Of a stretch of DNA of 64,000 nt, positions 18,378-26,999 are shown piece after piece. How positions within the stretch are numbered: position 1 is the stretch's first letter; every line of letters starts with the position of its first letter. Origin of the DNA: an uncultured Flavobacteriaceae bacterium. GTDB taxonomy: Bacteria; Bacteroidota; Bacteroidia; Flavobacteriales; Flavobacteriaceae. A program made the position numbers and the translations under genes. Below the pieces are notes generated by a model, which had not been told where the DNA came from, ran no database searches, and saw nothing but the letters and a program-made list of their open reading frames with translations. The stretch spans positions 147,882 through 211,881 of the forward strand of contig CANKZG010000003.1 of assembly GCA_947488435.1 (NCBI GenBank). Reading direction: 5' to 3'.

Positions 18378-18385
18378 TATTTTTG
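18378..18385 (+). promoter_or_regulatory. -7 box placed for a leaderless DUF3810 mRNA
   Basis: TATTTTTG ends 6 nt before the ATG at 18392. It also overlaps the TTG at 18383 that would otherwise extend the frame, so 18392 is the better start. Confidence 0.55.
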
Positions 18386-18391
18386 AATCCT

Positions 18392-19459
18392 ATGCATAGA
18401 AAAATAAAAAATGGTTTTGCCATTTCGCTACTTCCTCAAATTGTGCTCGTAAAGTGGATAGGGAGTTACCCAGAGATCATAGAACATTATTATAGTAATG
18501 GTATTTACCTCATAATTTCAAAATTCTTACGCCTTCTATTCGGATGGATTCCTTTTTCTATCGGAGATCTTATTTATATTATACTAATCATCATTACGCT
18601 ACGCTATCTGCTAAAAAACAGAAAAGAAATAAAAAAAAACTTCAGTTCTTTTTTAAGAGATATTGCAACCGTATTATCAATAGTTTACTTTGTTTTTCAT
18701 TTGTTTTGGGGACTTAATTATTACAGAACACCTATTGGGCAGGCACTCAATTTAAAGGAAAGTCATGAAAATGATGAATTGGTTTTTTTCACCAAACAGC
18801 TAATTCATAAGGCAAATGAAATACATTTGACAATTACTAAGGATAGTAATGAGATTGTTCATATTCCCTACTCAAAAAAGGAAATTTTCAGCAAAACTAG
18901 AACAGCTTATCAAAACTTAGAATATGAATTTCCCATTTTCGCTTACCAGTATTCGAGTCTAAAAAAGTCTCTTTTAAGTATTCCACTCACTTATATGGGG
19001 TATGGTGGTTATCTTAACCCATTTACTCATGAGGCTCAGGTCAACTCGAAATTACCTCTGGTTAGATTTCCTATTGTTAGTGGTCATGAAGTAGGGCATC
19101 AAGTAGGATATTCCGCCGAAAATGAGACGAACTTTATTGGTTTTTTAGCCACCATACATCTCGATGATCCCTATTTTAAATATTCTGGATATACTTATGC
19201 ATTAAGTTACTGCTTATCTGATATTCGAAAAAAGGATGAAGTTTTGTTTAACGAACTCTACGCTCAAGTGAATGTTGGCATTAAGAAAAATTACCAAGAA
19301 ATTGCTCTATTTTGGGAACAGTACGAGAATCCAACTGAACCTATATTCAAAGCAGTATTTAGCTCTTTTTTGAAAGCAAACAGTCAATCGCAGGGAATTC
19401 AAAGTTACAATGCCGTAGTTTCATTACTGGTAACCTATCACCAGAAGTATCCTTTATAA
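18392..19459 (+). CDS. DUF3810 family membrane protein with HExxH motif
   Basis: Two or three N-terminal membrane helices (about 12-30, 45-85, 90-115) are followed by a large soluble region. This holds HEVGH at 232-236 and Glu residues at 243/245 in AENETNF, a pattern typical of zinc metallopeptidases. The family is catalogued as of unknown function. The frame is open from a TTG at 18383, but the ATG at 18392 is preferred because a promoter box overlaps the TTG. Length from this start is 355 aa. Stands alone between pepD (divergent) and the amidohydrolase gene. Confidence 0.85.
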   Translation: MHRKIKNGFAISLLPQIVLVKWIGSYPEIIEHYYSNGIYLIISKFLRLLFGWIPFSIGDLIYIILIIITLRYLLKNRKEIKKNFSSFLRDIATVLSIVYFVFHLFWGLNYYRTPIGQALNLKESHENDELVFFTKQLIHKANEIHLTITKDSNEIVHIPYSKKEIFSKTRTAYQNLEYEFPIFAYQYSSLKKSLLSIPLTYMGYGGYLNPFTHEAQVNSKLPLVRFPIVSGHEVGHQVGYSAENETNFIGFLATIHLDDPYFKYSGYTYALSYCLSDIRKKDEVLFNELYAQVNVGIKKNYQEIALFWEQYENPTEPIFKAVFSSFLKANSQSQGIQSYNAVVSLLVTYHQKYPL

Positions 19460-19620
19460 CTAAAATTACAGCATCAAATTAACGGATTTTCCTAGTTTCA
19501 TTGGTTATAAATCAAAGTATTAACGTGTACTTCTTTGATATGTTAAAAAAATCTTAACGTATTAAAAATTCTGCTGTTATCCGTTACCTTTAGGATGACT
19601 AATTCACTAAATTTCTTTAT

Positions 19621-22572
19621 ATGAAAATGAGACTTCTGGCGCTTGCCATGATCTTGTGTTCTTCCTTCGTGTTTGCACAAGATTATTTTCCTAAAAATGA
19701 TGGTATAGTAGCTAAAAACAACAACTTTACTGCCCTTACAAATGCTAAAATCTATGTAACACCAAATCAAGTAATTACAGATGGCACACTGCTAATTCAA
19801 AATGGAAAAGTCATTCAAGTAGGCAGGTCTATAAGCATTCCGAAAAACACAGTAGTGATGGATATGAAGGGGAACTCTATTTATCCTTCTTTTATTGATG
19901 CGTATTCCAATTTTGGTGTCGAAAAACCGAAACGTGTTCCGGGTCAAGGAAGGTCACCTCAATACGAACCCACGCGTGAAGGGTTTTACTGGAATGATCA
20001 TATCATGCCCGAGAACAATGCGATTGACAAATTTAACTATGATGATAAAAAAGCTAAAGAACTACGAAATGTTGGTTTTGGCGTTGTAAATAGTCATATA
20101 CAAGATGGCATCGCAAGAGGTACAGGAGTGTTGATCGCTTTAAATGGAAAAGGAAATGATGCCGATAGAGTTCTGGAGGATAAATCTTCTCAACATTTTT
20201 CATTTACTAAAAGTATTGCAAAGAGGCAGTCCTATCCGACTTCCCTGATGGGAGCAATGGCGCTGTTGCGACAATTGTATTACGATACGGATTGGTATGC
20301 TAAAGGTAATGTATCAACTAAGGATCGTTCAATAGAGGCTTTAATCGAAAATAAAAACTTGCCTCAGATTTTTGAAGCAAAAAACAAAACAAATGTCCTA
20401 AGAGCAGATAAAATTGGTGACCTTTTTAACATCAATTATGCAATTGTTGGTGGGGGAGATGAATATGAAACTATTGCTGCAATTAAAGCCACAGGAGCAC
20501 AGTTTATTATTCCAATTAATTTTCCTGATCCTTACGACGTTTCAGATCCGTATCAAGCTAAATATATTTCTCTTGAAGATATGAGGAGTTGGAATCAGGC
20601 TGCAGCTAATCCCAAAATACTTGAAGAAAATGGGGTTCCCTTTTCTTTTACAATGCATGGCCTAAAATCTCCAAAAAAACTTAGAGATAATCTTATAAAA
20701 GCAGTTTCCTACGGTCTTTCAAAAAATAAGGCACTAGAAGCGCTTACTAGTGCTCCGGCACAGCTATTAGGTAAATCTAATGAAATAGGAACGCTTCAAG
20801 TTGGCCGTTATGCCAATTTCTTAATTACCTCTGGGGATATTTTTGAAAAGGAAACCACCTTATATGAGAATTGGGTTCAGGGAGAACAACATATTATTAA
20901 TGATAAAAATAGTAAAGATATTAGAGGATCTTATAGCCTTACTATTGATGGATTAACTTATGAATTGAAAATAAAGGGCAGCCCTGTTAAACCTAGTGCT
21001 TCTGTTCAGAGAGATACTTTAAAATTCAAGTCCAAATTTAGTTTTAAAAACAATTGGATGGAACTTTCTTTTGCTCCGGATTCCAATACTAAAGTGTATC
21101 GCATGACTGGGTTAACCAATAAAACATCGGATAATATCTCAGGAAAACTAGTGTTGCTGAATGGAAGTGAAACTAGGTTTACGGCTACGAAAACAGAAAG
21201 TTTTACCGAAAAATCAGATGATAAGGAAAAGGCGACTCCCCCGAAAATAATGCCCGTTACTTTTCCAAATGTAGGTTACGGTTATGTTGAAAAACCAAAA
21301 TCTGAAAACATGCTTTTTAAGAATGCAACAGTATGGACTGGTGAAGAAGCAGGTATTCTAAAAAATACTGATGTTTTAATTAAGAATGGAAAAATTGCTA
21401 AAATCGGAACTAATCTAAAAGCAGGAAGTGCCATAATCATTGATGCTACCGATAAACATCTAACCGCAGGTGTTATCGACGAGCATTCGCATATTGCAGC
21501 TCTAGCAGTTAATGAAGCAGGACATAATTCTTCTGCAGAAGTTCAAATGGAAGAAGTTGTAGATCCTGAAGACATTAATATTTATCGCAATCTTGGAGGT
21601 GGAGTAACTTCTATTCAGCTATTGCATGGTTCGGCAAATCCTATAGGAGGAAGGTCGGCCATTTTAAAACTAAAATGGGGAGAATCTGCAAAAAATATGA
21701 TTTATGATAACTCCCCCAAATTTATCAAGTTCGCATTAGGTGAAAATGTAAAGCAATCCAATTGGCAAAGCTTCAATCGCTTCCCGCAAACTCGTATGGG
21801 AGTTGAACAAGTTTTCGTAGATTTTTTCCAAAGAGCTAAGGAATATGATGCCAAGAAAAGAAGTGGTCAATCCTATCGATATGATGAAGAAATGGAAGTG
21901 TTGGCCGAAATTCTCCGAGGAGAACGCTATATAAGCTGTCATTCTTATGTACAAAGTGAAATTAATATGCTAATGAAAGTAGCAGATAAATTCAACTTTA
22001 CGGTAAACACCTTTACTCATATTCTTGAGGGGTATAAAGTAGCCGATAAAATGGCAGAGCACGGTGTTGGCGGTTCTACTTTTAGCGATTGGTGGGCTTA
22101 CAAATACGAAGTAAATGATGCAATTCCATATAATGCGGCAATTATGCATAGTCAGGGCGTTACGGTTGCCATTAATAGTGATGATAGAGAGATGTCGAGA
22201 AGATTAAATCAAGAAGCAGCTAAAACTATTAAATATGGAGGGCTTTCTGAAGAAGAAGCTTGGAAAATGGTAACGATAAACCCCGCTAAGTTACTGCATA
22301 TTGATGATCGAGTAGGTAGTATAAAAGAAGGAAAGGATGCCGATGTTGTTTTATGGAGTGACCATCCGATGTCTGTATATGCTAAAGCAGAAAAAACAAT
22401 TATTGAAGGAGCAACCTACTTCGATCTAGAAAAAGACAAACAACAAAGAGTTGCAATTAAAAAAGAACGCAACACCCTTATTCATATGATGTTACAAGAA
22501 AAAGAAGGTGGAGGTAAAACAAGAGCTCCAAAACGTAAGGAAAAGAAACATTTTCAATGTAACACACTCTAA
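19621..22572 (+). CDS. secreted double amidohydrolase-domain protein
   Basis: Signal peptide (MRLLALAMILCSSFVFAQ region) then two amidohydrolase-superfamily halves. The C-terminal half (about 555-960) keeps the metal set: HSH at 622-624, His in SCHSY, His in FTHILEG, and Asp in INSDDRE. The N-terminal half (about 35-430) has the barrel frame and a normal C-terminal cap (LQVGRYANFLITSGD) but lacks the HxH (FIDAYSN at that place). Length 983 aa is double that of single-domain enzymes. Substrate unknown; relatives include imidazolonepropionase-like and dipeptidase-type enzymes. A weak -7-like TACCTTTA lies about 30 nt upstream. Confidence 0.9.
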   Translation: MKMRLLALAMILCSSFVFAQDYFPKNDGIVAKNNNFTALTNAKIYVTPNQVITDGTLLIQNGKVIQVGRSISIPKNTVVMDMKGNSIYPSFIDAYSNFGVEKPKRVPGQGRSPQYEPTREGFYWNDHIMPENNAIDKFNYDDKKAKELRNVGFGVVNSHIQDGIARGTGVLIALNGKGNDADRVLEDKSSQHFSFTKSIAKRQSYPTSLMGAMALLRQLYYDTDWYAKGNVSTKDRSIEALIENKNLPQIFEAKNKTNVLRADKIGDLFNINYAIVGGGDEYETIAAIKATGAQFIIPINFPDPYDVSDPYQAKYISLEDMRSWNQAAANPKILEENGVPFSFTMHGLKSPKKLRDNLIKAVSYGLSKNKALEALTSAPAQLLGKSNEIGTLQVGRYANFLITSGDIFEKETTLYENWVQGEQHIINDKNSKDIRGSYSLTIDGLTYELKIKGSPVKPSASVQRDTLKFKSKFSFKNNWMELSFAPDSNTKVYRMTGLTNKTSDNISGKLVLLNGSETRFTATKTESFTEKSDDKEKATPPKIMPVTFPNVGYGYVEKPKSENMLFKNATVWTGEEAGILKNTDVLIKNGKIAKIGTNLKAGSAIIIDATDKHLTAGVIDEHSHIAALAVNEAGHNSSAEVQMEEVVDPEDINIYRNLGGGVTSIQLLHGSANPIGGRSAILKLKWGESAKNMIYDNSPKFIKFALGENVKQSNWQSFNRFPQTRMGVEQVFVDFFQRAKEYDAKKRSGQSYRYDEEMEVLAEILRGERYISCHSYVQSEINMLMKVADKFNFTVNTFTHILEGYKVADKMAEHGVGGSTFSDWWAYKYEVNDAIPYNAAIMHSQGVTVAINSDDREMSRRLNQEAAKTIKYGGLSEEEAWKMVTINPAKLLHIDDRVGSIKEGKDADVVLWSDHPMSVYAKAEKTIIEGATYFDLEKDKQQRVAIKKERNTLIHMMLQEKEGGGKTRAPKRKEKKHFQCNTL

Positions 22573-22582
22573 AAAACAAAAT

Positions 22583-23875
22583 ATGAAAATCATAAAAATA
22601 TATATTGCAGCACTTCTATTAACTGCGACAACCACATTTTTTGGACAGCAAACTCCTGCTGCGATACAACAGGAGGCGATTACAATAACGGGAGCAACTG
22701 CTCACATCGGAGATGGTACCATTATTAACAATTGTACACTAGTTTTTGAGGCTGGTAAAATCACAGCCATTGGAACTACCGGTATAACTACTAAAGGCAC
22801 TGTTATTGACGCAACGGGAAAACATATTTATCCCGGTTTTATTGCTCCGAATAAATCTTTAGGCCTTGTAGAAGTTAATGCCGTTCGCGCTAGTAACGAT
22901 CAAGATGAAATAGGAAACATCATTCCACACATTCGAAGTATAATTGCTTATAATGCCGAATCTAAAGTTGTAGAAAGCATGCGCCCAAATGGGGTTCTTT
23001 TGGGGCAAATTACGCCACGTGGAGGAAGAGTTTCAGGCACCTCATCTATTGTACAATTTGATGCTTGGAATTGGGAAGATGCGGCGGTAAAAACAGACGA
23101 CGGTATTCACCTAAATTGGCCTAATTCCTTTCGAAGAGGGCGTTGGTGGTTGGGAGAACCGGCAGGGTTTAGTCCAAGCAAAAATTATCAAAATCAAATT
23201 CAGGAAGTTCGGGAGTTTCTCGAAAACGCATTGGCATATGGTAAAAGTAATGCTACTATAACAAATCTTGCATATGAAGCCTCGCAAGGTTTGTTCAATG
23301 GAAATCAAAAGCTTTATGTTTATGCAAATGGTGAAAAAGAAATATTAGATGCCATAACCTTAATTAAAGCTACTGGTGTAAAAGATATTGTTCTTGTAGG
23401 AGGGTATGAAGCACATAAGATCAGTTCCTTTTTAAAGGAAAACAATATTCCTGTTCTTGTTGGCTTTACGCATAATTTACCAGCATTGGATGACGATGAT
23501 TACGATATGTCATACAAACTCCCCAAGTTACTAATAGATGAAGGACTTTTAGTAGGACTACAAAATGCAAATGCTTCCAACTTTCAAACCAGAAATTTAC
23601 CTTTTTATGCTGGACAAGTTGTCGGTCAGGGTTTAGATAAAGAAAAGGCGCTACAGCTTATCACCGGCAATACGGCTAAAATATTAGGTATTGATGCCGA
23701 CTATGGAACACTAACCCCTGGTAAAAGTGCTACCTTATTTATTTCAGAAGGAGATGCTTTGGATATGCGTGGAAATATTTTAACACATGCTTTTATCGAT
23801 GGTCGTCAGATTTCTCTAGAAACCCATCAAACAAAGTTATGGAAACGTTATATGGGGAAATATAGTGGAAAGTAA
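22583..23875 (+). CDS. secreted amidohydrolase-like protein lacking the metal HxH
   Basis: Starts at ATG 22583, where a clear signal peptide begins (MKIIKIYIAALLLTATTTFF), rather than the ATG at 22508 inside the previous gene. The 430-aa protein follows the amidohydrolase layout (composite beta domain, barrel, cap with GTLTPGKSATLFIS). Where active members have HxH after the first barrel strand it reads FIAPNKSLG. No canonical metal His set is visible elsewhere. It is 10 nt after the double-domain gene, so the two proteins probably act together, with this one as a non-catalytic or divergent partner. Confidence 0.85.
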   Translation: MKIIKIYIAALLLTATTTFFGQQTPAAIQQEAITITGATAHIGDGTIINNCTLVFEAGKITAIGTTGITTKGTVIDATGKHIYPGFIAPNKSLGLVEVNAVRASNDQDEIGNIIPHIRSIIAYNAESKVVESMRPNGVLLGQITPRGGRVSGTSSIVQFDAWNWEDAAVKTDDGIHLNWPNSFRRGRWWLGEPAGFSPSKNYQNQIQEVREFLENALAYGKSNATITNLAYEASQGLFNGNQKLYVYANGEKEILDAITLIKATGVKDIVLVGGYEAHKISSFLKENNIPVLVGFTHNLPALDDDDYDMSYKLPKLLIDEGLLVGLQNANASNFQTRNLPFYAGQVVGQGLDKEKALQLITGNTAKILGIDADYGTLTPGKSATLFISEGDALDMRGNILTHAFIDGRQISLETHQTKLWKRYMGKYSGK

Positions 23876-23894
23876 AATAGTTCTGAAGTAATTA

Positions 23895-23934
23895 TAAAAA
23901 AAGCATGTAATCTAAACGATTACATGCTTTTTAG
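23895..23934. terminator. bidirectional terminator between amidohydrolase pair and DUF6503 gene
   Basis: Perfect 13-bp stem AAAGCATGTAATC / GATTACATGCTTT with loop TAAAC, flanked by A-run and T-run; serves both convergent genes. Confidence 0.85.
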
Positions 23935-23951
23935 TTCTATCAACGTTAATT

Positions 23952-24752
23952 TCATTGCTCCTTTTTAGCTACAAAATTAGCCGCTTCGGGTTTGGCATAA
24001 AAACTTGCCGCTTTTGCGGCTTTACTTATACTCATACTTTCAAAAGTTAATGTATTTCTGGCTTCTTTAATCTCTCTACCTTCATACAAATGCCAAGTAA
24101 TGGAGTTTGGTAATACCACATTGTCTAAAGTAGTCCAATCATTATAGTTAATCCAACTTACTCGATCTGATTTTTCACCACTTCGGTAGGTTACCGTATA
24201 TCCTAACCAAGCCATTTGATGGGTTTCAGGGTTATAATGAATAAAATACTCATCCTTAGGTGAAGTACCTACTCCATCGCCATAGCTAATCCGTATTCCG
24301 GGATAATGCACATTATTTACTACCAGATCTTCAGTTTGATCATAACGAATACCATCGTCTGCCAAAACAAAAGGCATTGCATAAAAGTAAAAGATAAGAT
24401 TATGGTAAAATACCGGATCTCCCTTATAAGCTTCATTAGCGTTCTGCAACCAAACTTGGTTTCCATCAAAACCCATAGAAAAACCTTCTCCCTCTACCTT
24501 ATCTTTTCTATTGACTAAATCGATGGTATGGATTTCTGGCTTATCCCCTCCTTTGGTATATACTAAGGTACGCTGCGACTTCCAATTTTCAAGTCCTCCA
24601 TGTGCTGCAAAAACTTTTTCCAGTGCTTGAGGATATTCTTTTTTAACTGCAACTTCCGTTTCTACAACCTCAACAACCTTTTCCGTTTGTTTTCCTGTTT
24701 GTTTGCATGAAATTATTGCCAATAAAAGCAATGCTAAAATACTGTGTTTCAT
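23952..24752 (-). CDS. DUF6503 family lipoprotein
   Basis: Signal peptide with lipobox (AIISC, Cys16), then a short Thr/Val/Glu-rich linker and a beta-rich domain (about 40-260) with HGGLENWKSQRTLVYTKGG near the start and GFDGNQVWLQN. This resembles outer-membrane lipoprotein-sorting (LolA/LolB-like) folds in general layout, but no function is established. Length 266 aa. It is transcribed divergently from trmH. Confidence 0.8.
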   Translation of the reverse strand: MKHSILALLLLAIISCKQTGKQTEKVVEVVETEVAVKKEYPQALEKVFAAHGGLENWKSQRTLVYTKGGDKPEIHTIDLVNRKDKVEGEGFSMGFDGNQVWLQNANEAYKGDPVFYHNLIFYFYAMPFVLADDGIRYDQTEDLVVNNVHYPGIRISYGDGVGTSPKDEYFIHYNPETHQMAWLGYTVTYRSGEKSDRVSWINYNDWTTLDNVVLPNSITWHLYEGREIKEARNTLTFESMSISKAAKAASFYAKPEAANFVAKKEQ

Positions 24753-24814
24753 AAGTTTGTTTTAGTGTTCTTTGCATTTGTCGTAATCTATTCAGCAGGT
24801 TTACGCAATTGCAT

Positions 24815-24822
24815 TATTTTTG
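24815..24822 (+). promoter_or_regulatory. -7 box placed for a leaderless RNA methyltransferase mRNA
   Basis: TATTTTTG ends 5 nt before the ATG at 24828. It decides the start: the longer frame from 24744 would place the promoter inside the coding region. Confidence 0.55.
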
Positions 24823-24827
24823 TGTTG

Positions 24828-25634
24828 ATGCATGGTACAAAATATATAAGTAGTATACAAAATCTTCAGGTAAAAAAAGTTTTACTACTGAAAGAGAAAT
24901 CCCGAGAACGAAGAAAGACCAATCGTTTTGTAATTGATGGATTAAGAGAGCTCGAATTAGCAGTAAAAGCTAATTACGTTATTGAAACTGTTTTTTTTGA
25001 ACCAGATCTCATTTCTCAATCCAGTTTGTTCGAAATTTTTGAATCTTCTGTGTCTACTCCTGAATTTATTTGCGTTTCTAGAGAAGTCTATAAAAAGATG
25101 GCCTATCGGGAAACTACAGAAGGTGTTCTTAGTATCGCTCATTGCAAAACGCATGATTTAGAAAAACTTAAACTCTCTTCTAAGCCCTTACTATTAGTAG
25201 CCGAAGCTCCTGAAAAACCAGGAAATATTGGCGCTTTATTGCGCACTGCAGATGCAGCCAGGATTGATGCTTTTATTATTGCTAATCCTAAAACCGATGT
25301 TTATAACCCTAATATTATACGCTCAAGCGTAGGAGGTGTTTTTACCACTACCATTGGTATAGGAACCACTGCGGAGATTATTGAATTTTTAAAAACTAAC
25401 CAAATCAAACGCTATTGTGCAGCATTTTCTGCAGCTACAAATTATCTCGAAATTGATTATAACACGCCATCAGCGATTATTGTAGGAACGGAAGCAACAG
25501 GTTTATCCAAAGATTGGCTAAAAGAATCCGATCAAAATATAATAATACCTATGAAAGGAGAACTAGACTCCTTAAATGTATCTGTATCGGCAGCAATACT
25601 TATCTTTGAAGCTATTCGACAAAGAGAAATTTAA
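24828..25634 (+). CDS. TrmH family RNA 2'-O-methyltransferase (SpoU class)
   Basis: SAM-dependent 2'-O-methylation of rRNA or tRNA through a knotted SPOUT fold. The N-terminal substrate-binding part has VKKVLLLKEKSRERRKTNRFVIDG. The three SPOUT motifs are NIGALLRTADAARIDAF, IIVGTEATGLSKDWL and IIPMKGELDSLNVSVSAAI. ATG 24828 (268 aa) is chosen over 24744 because residues before it do not fit the family and a promoter box lies directly upstream. The target nucleotide cannot be told from sequence. Confidence 0.92.
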   Translation: MHGTKYISSIQNLQVKKVLLLKEKSRERRKTNRFVIDGLRELELAVKANYVIETVFFEPDLISQSSLFEIFESSVSTPEFICVSREVYKKMAYRETTEGVLSIAHCKTHDLEKLKLSSKPLLLVAEAPEKPGNIGALLRTADAARIDAFIIANPKTDVYNPNIIRSSVGGVFTTTIGIGTTAEIIEFLKTNQIKRYCAAFSAATNYLEIDYNTPSAIIVGTEATGLSKDWLKESDQNIIIPMKGELDSLNVSVSAAILIFEAIRQREI

Positions 25635-25726
25635 ATTGTTCTAAGTACATTTTCCAGTCAATATTAAGCATTTTGAATTGGAAAACTAAAGGAGGATTAA
25701 TCAGCCCTCAAGTAGAAATTAATTGT

Positions 25727-26959
25727 ATGAGTACAACCGTATTATTTTATAGTATTATTAGCATTTTATCCCTGCAGTTCTTAATAGAAATTGTTTTAGA
25801 TCATTTAAATTACAAACGCTTTAAAGATCCTGTCCCCGAAGAGCTTTCGGATGTATTTAATTCATCAGAATACGAAAAATCCCAAGCTTATAAAGCAACC
25901 AACTATACCTTTAATCTTATATCCTCTTCTTTTTCCTTTATACTTATGTTAGCATTTCTTTTTTTTGGAGGTTTCGCATGGGTTGATGGGATAGCGCGAT
26001 CTTATACCGAAGATCCTATTGCAATAGCATTGCTGTTTTTTGGAATTATTATGATCGGAAGTGACCTTATTAATACCCCTTTTTCGTATTATCAAACTTT
26101 TGTTATTGAGGAACGTTTTGGATTCAATAAAACAACTAAAAAACTATTCTTTTTGGATAAAATAAAAGGATGGCTAATGACTCTAATATTAGGGGGTATT
26201 ATTTTAGCGCTTGTATTGTGGTTTTATCAATGGGCGGGTGCTAACTTTTGGTTGTATGCCTGGGGTTTAATTGCATTTTTTACACTGTTTATGAACCTCT
26301 TTTATAGTAAATTAATTGTACCATTGTTCAATAAACAAACGCCTTTAGAAGAAGGGAGTTTACGAAATAGTATTGAACATTATGCTAAGAAGGTAGGATT
26401 TGAACTTCAGAATATTTTTGTAATTGATGGCTCCAAACGTTCCACCAAAGCAAATGCTTATTTCTCTGGTTTTGGCAAAGAAAAGCGGATTACTCTTTAC
26501 GATACGTTAATCAAAGATCTCGATGAAGAGGAGATAGTAGCTGTTCTAGCACATGAGGTAGGACATTATAAACGCAAACACATCATCTACAATTTAATAG
26601 CTTCTATTTTTTTAACAGGATTGACCTTATTCCTCTTATCGCTATTTGTTAACAACCCAGAGGTTGCCATGGCTATTGGCGTAGTAACCCCCAGTTTTCA
26701 TGCTGCTTTAATTGGGTTTGCCATTTTATATAGTCCGATATCAGAAATTACAGGTCTATTCATGAATTACTTTTCGAGAAAATTTGAATATGAAGCGGAT
26801 GATTATGCTAAAAACACTTTTGCCTCACAGCCATTAATTACCTCATTAAAAAAACTATCGAAAAACAGCTTAAGTAATCTTACTCCGCATCCAGCCTATG
26901 TATTTATGCATTATTCACATCCTCCTTTAATTGCTAGAATTCGGAATTTAAAGGCATAA
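25727..26959 (+). CDS. M48 family zinc metallopeptidase (CAAX protease-like)
   Basis: Integral membrane protease of the Ste24/CAAX prenyl protease 1 type. The N-terminal half has helices at about 3-22, 50-75, 85-105, 135-160 and 165-190. The zinc motif is LAHEVGHYKRKH (about 268-279), with the third ligand in KFEYEADDYA (about 353-362). Two helices follow the HExxH. ATG 25727 begins a normal membrane start (410 aa); the open frame back to TTG 25673 has no support. Bacteria lack the farnesylated substrates of Ste24; the bacterial role is probably membrane protein quality control. Confidence 0.9.
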   Translation: MSTTVLFYSIISILSLQFLIEIVLDHLNYKRFKDPVPEELSDVFNSSEYEKSQAYKATNYTFNLISSSFSFILMLAFLFFGGFAWVDGIARSYTEDPIAIALLFFGIIMIGSDLINTPFSYYQTFVIEERFGFNKTTKKLFFLDKIKGWLMTLILGGIILALVLWFYQWAGANFWLYAWGLIAFFTLFMNLFYSKLIVPLFNKQTPLEEGSLRNSIEHYAKKVGFELQNIFVIDGSKRSTKANAYFSGFGKEKRITLYDTLIKDLDEEEIVAVLAHEVGHYKRKHIIYNLIASIFLTGLTLFLLSLFVNNPEVAMAIGVVTPSFHAALIGFAILYSPISEITGLFMNYFSRKFEYEADDYAKNTFASQPLITSLKKLSKNSLSNLTPHPAYVFMHYSHPPLIARIRNLKA

Positions 26960-26999
26960 TTTTTGTGCTACTACTAAAAGTTTATGCTATTTTTAATAT

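Noticed and set aside
22508..22582. Longer start for the second amidohydrolase-like gene
   Set aside because: Would overlap the previous coding region and bury the signal peptide; ATG 22583 fits.
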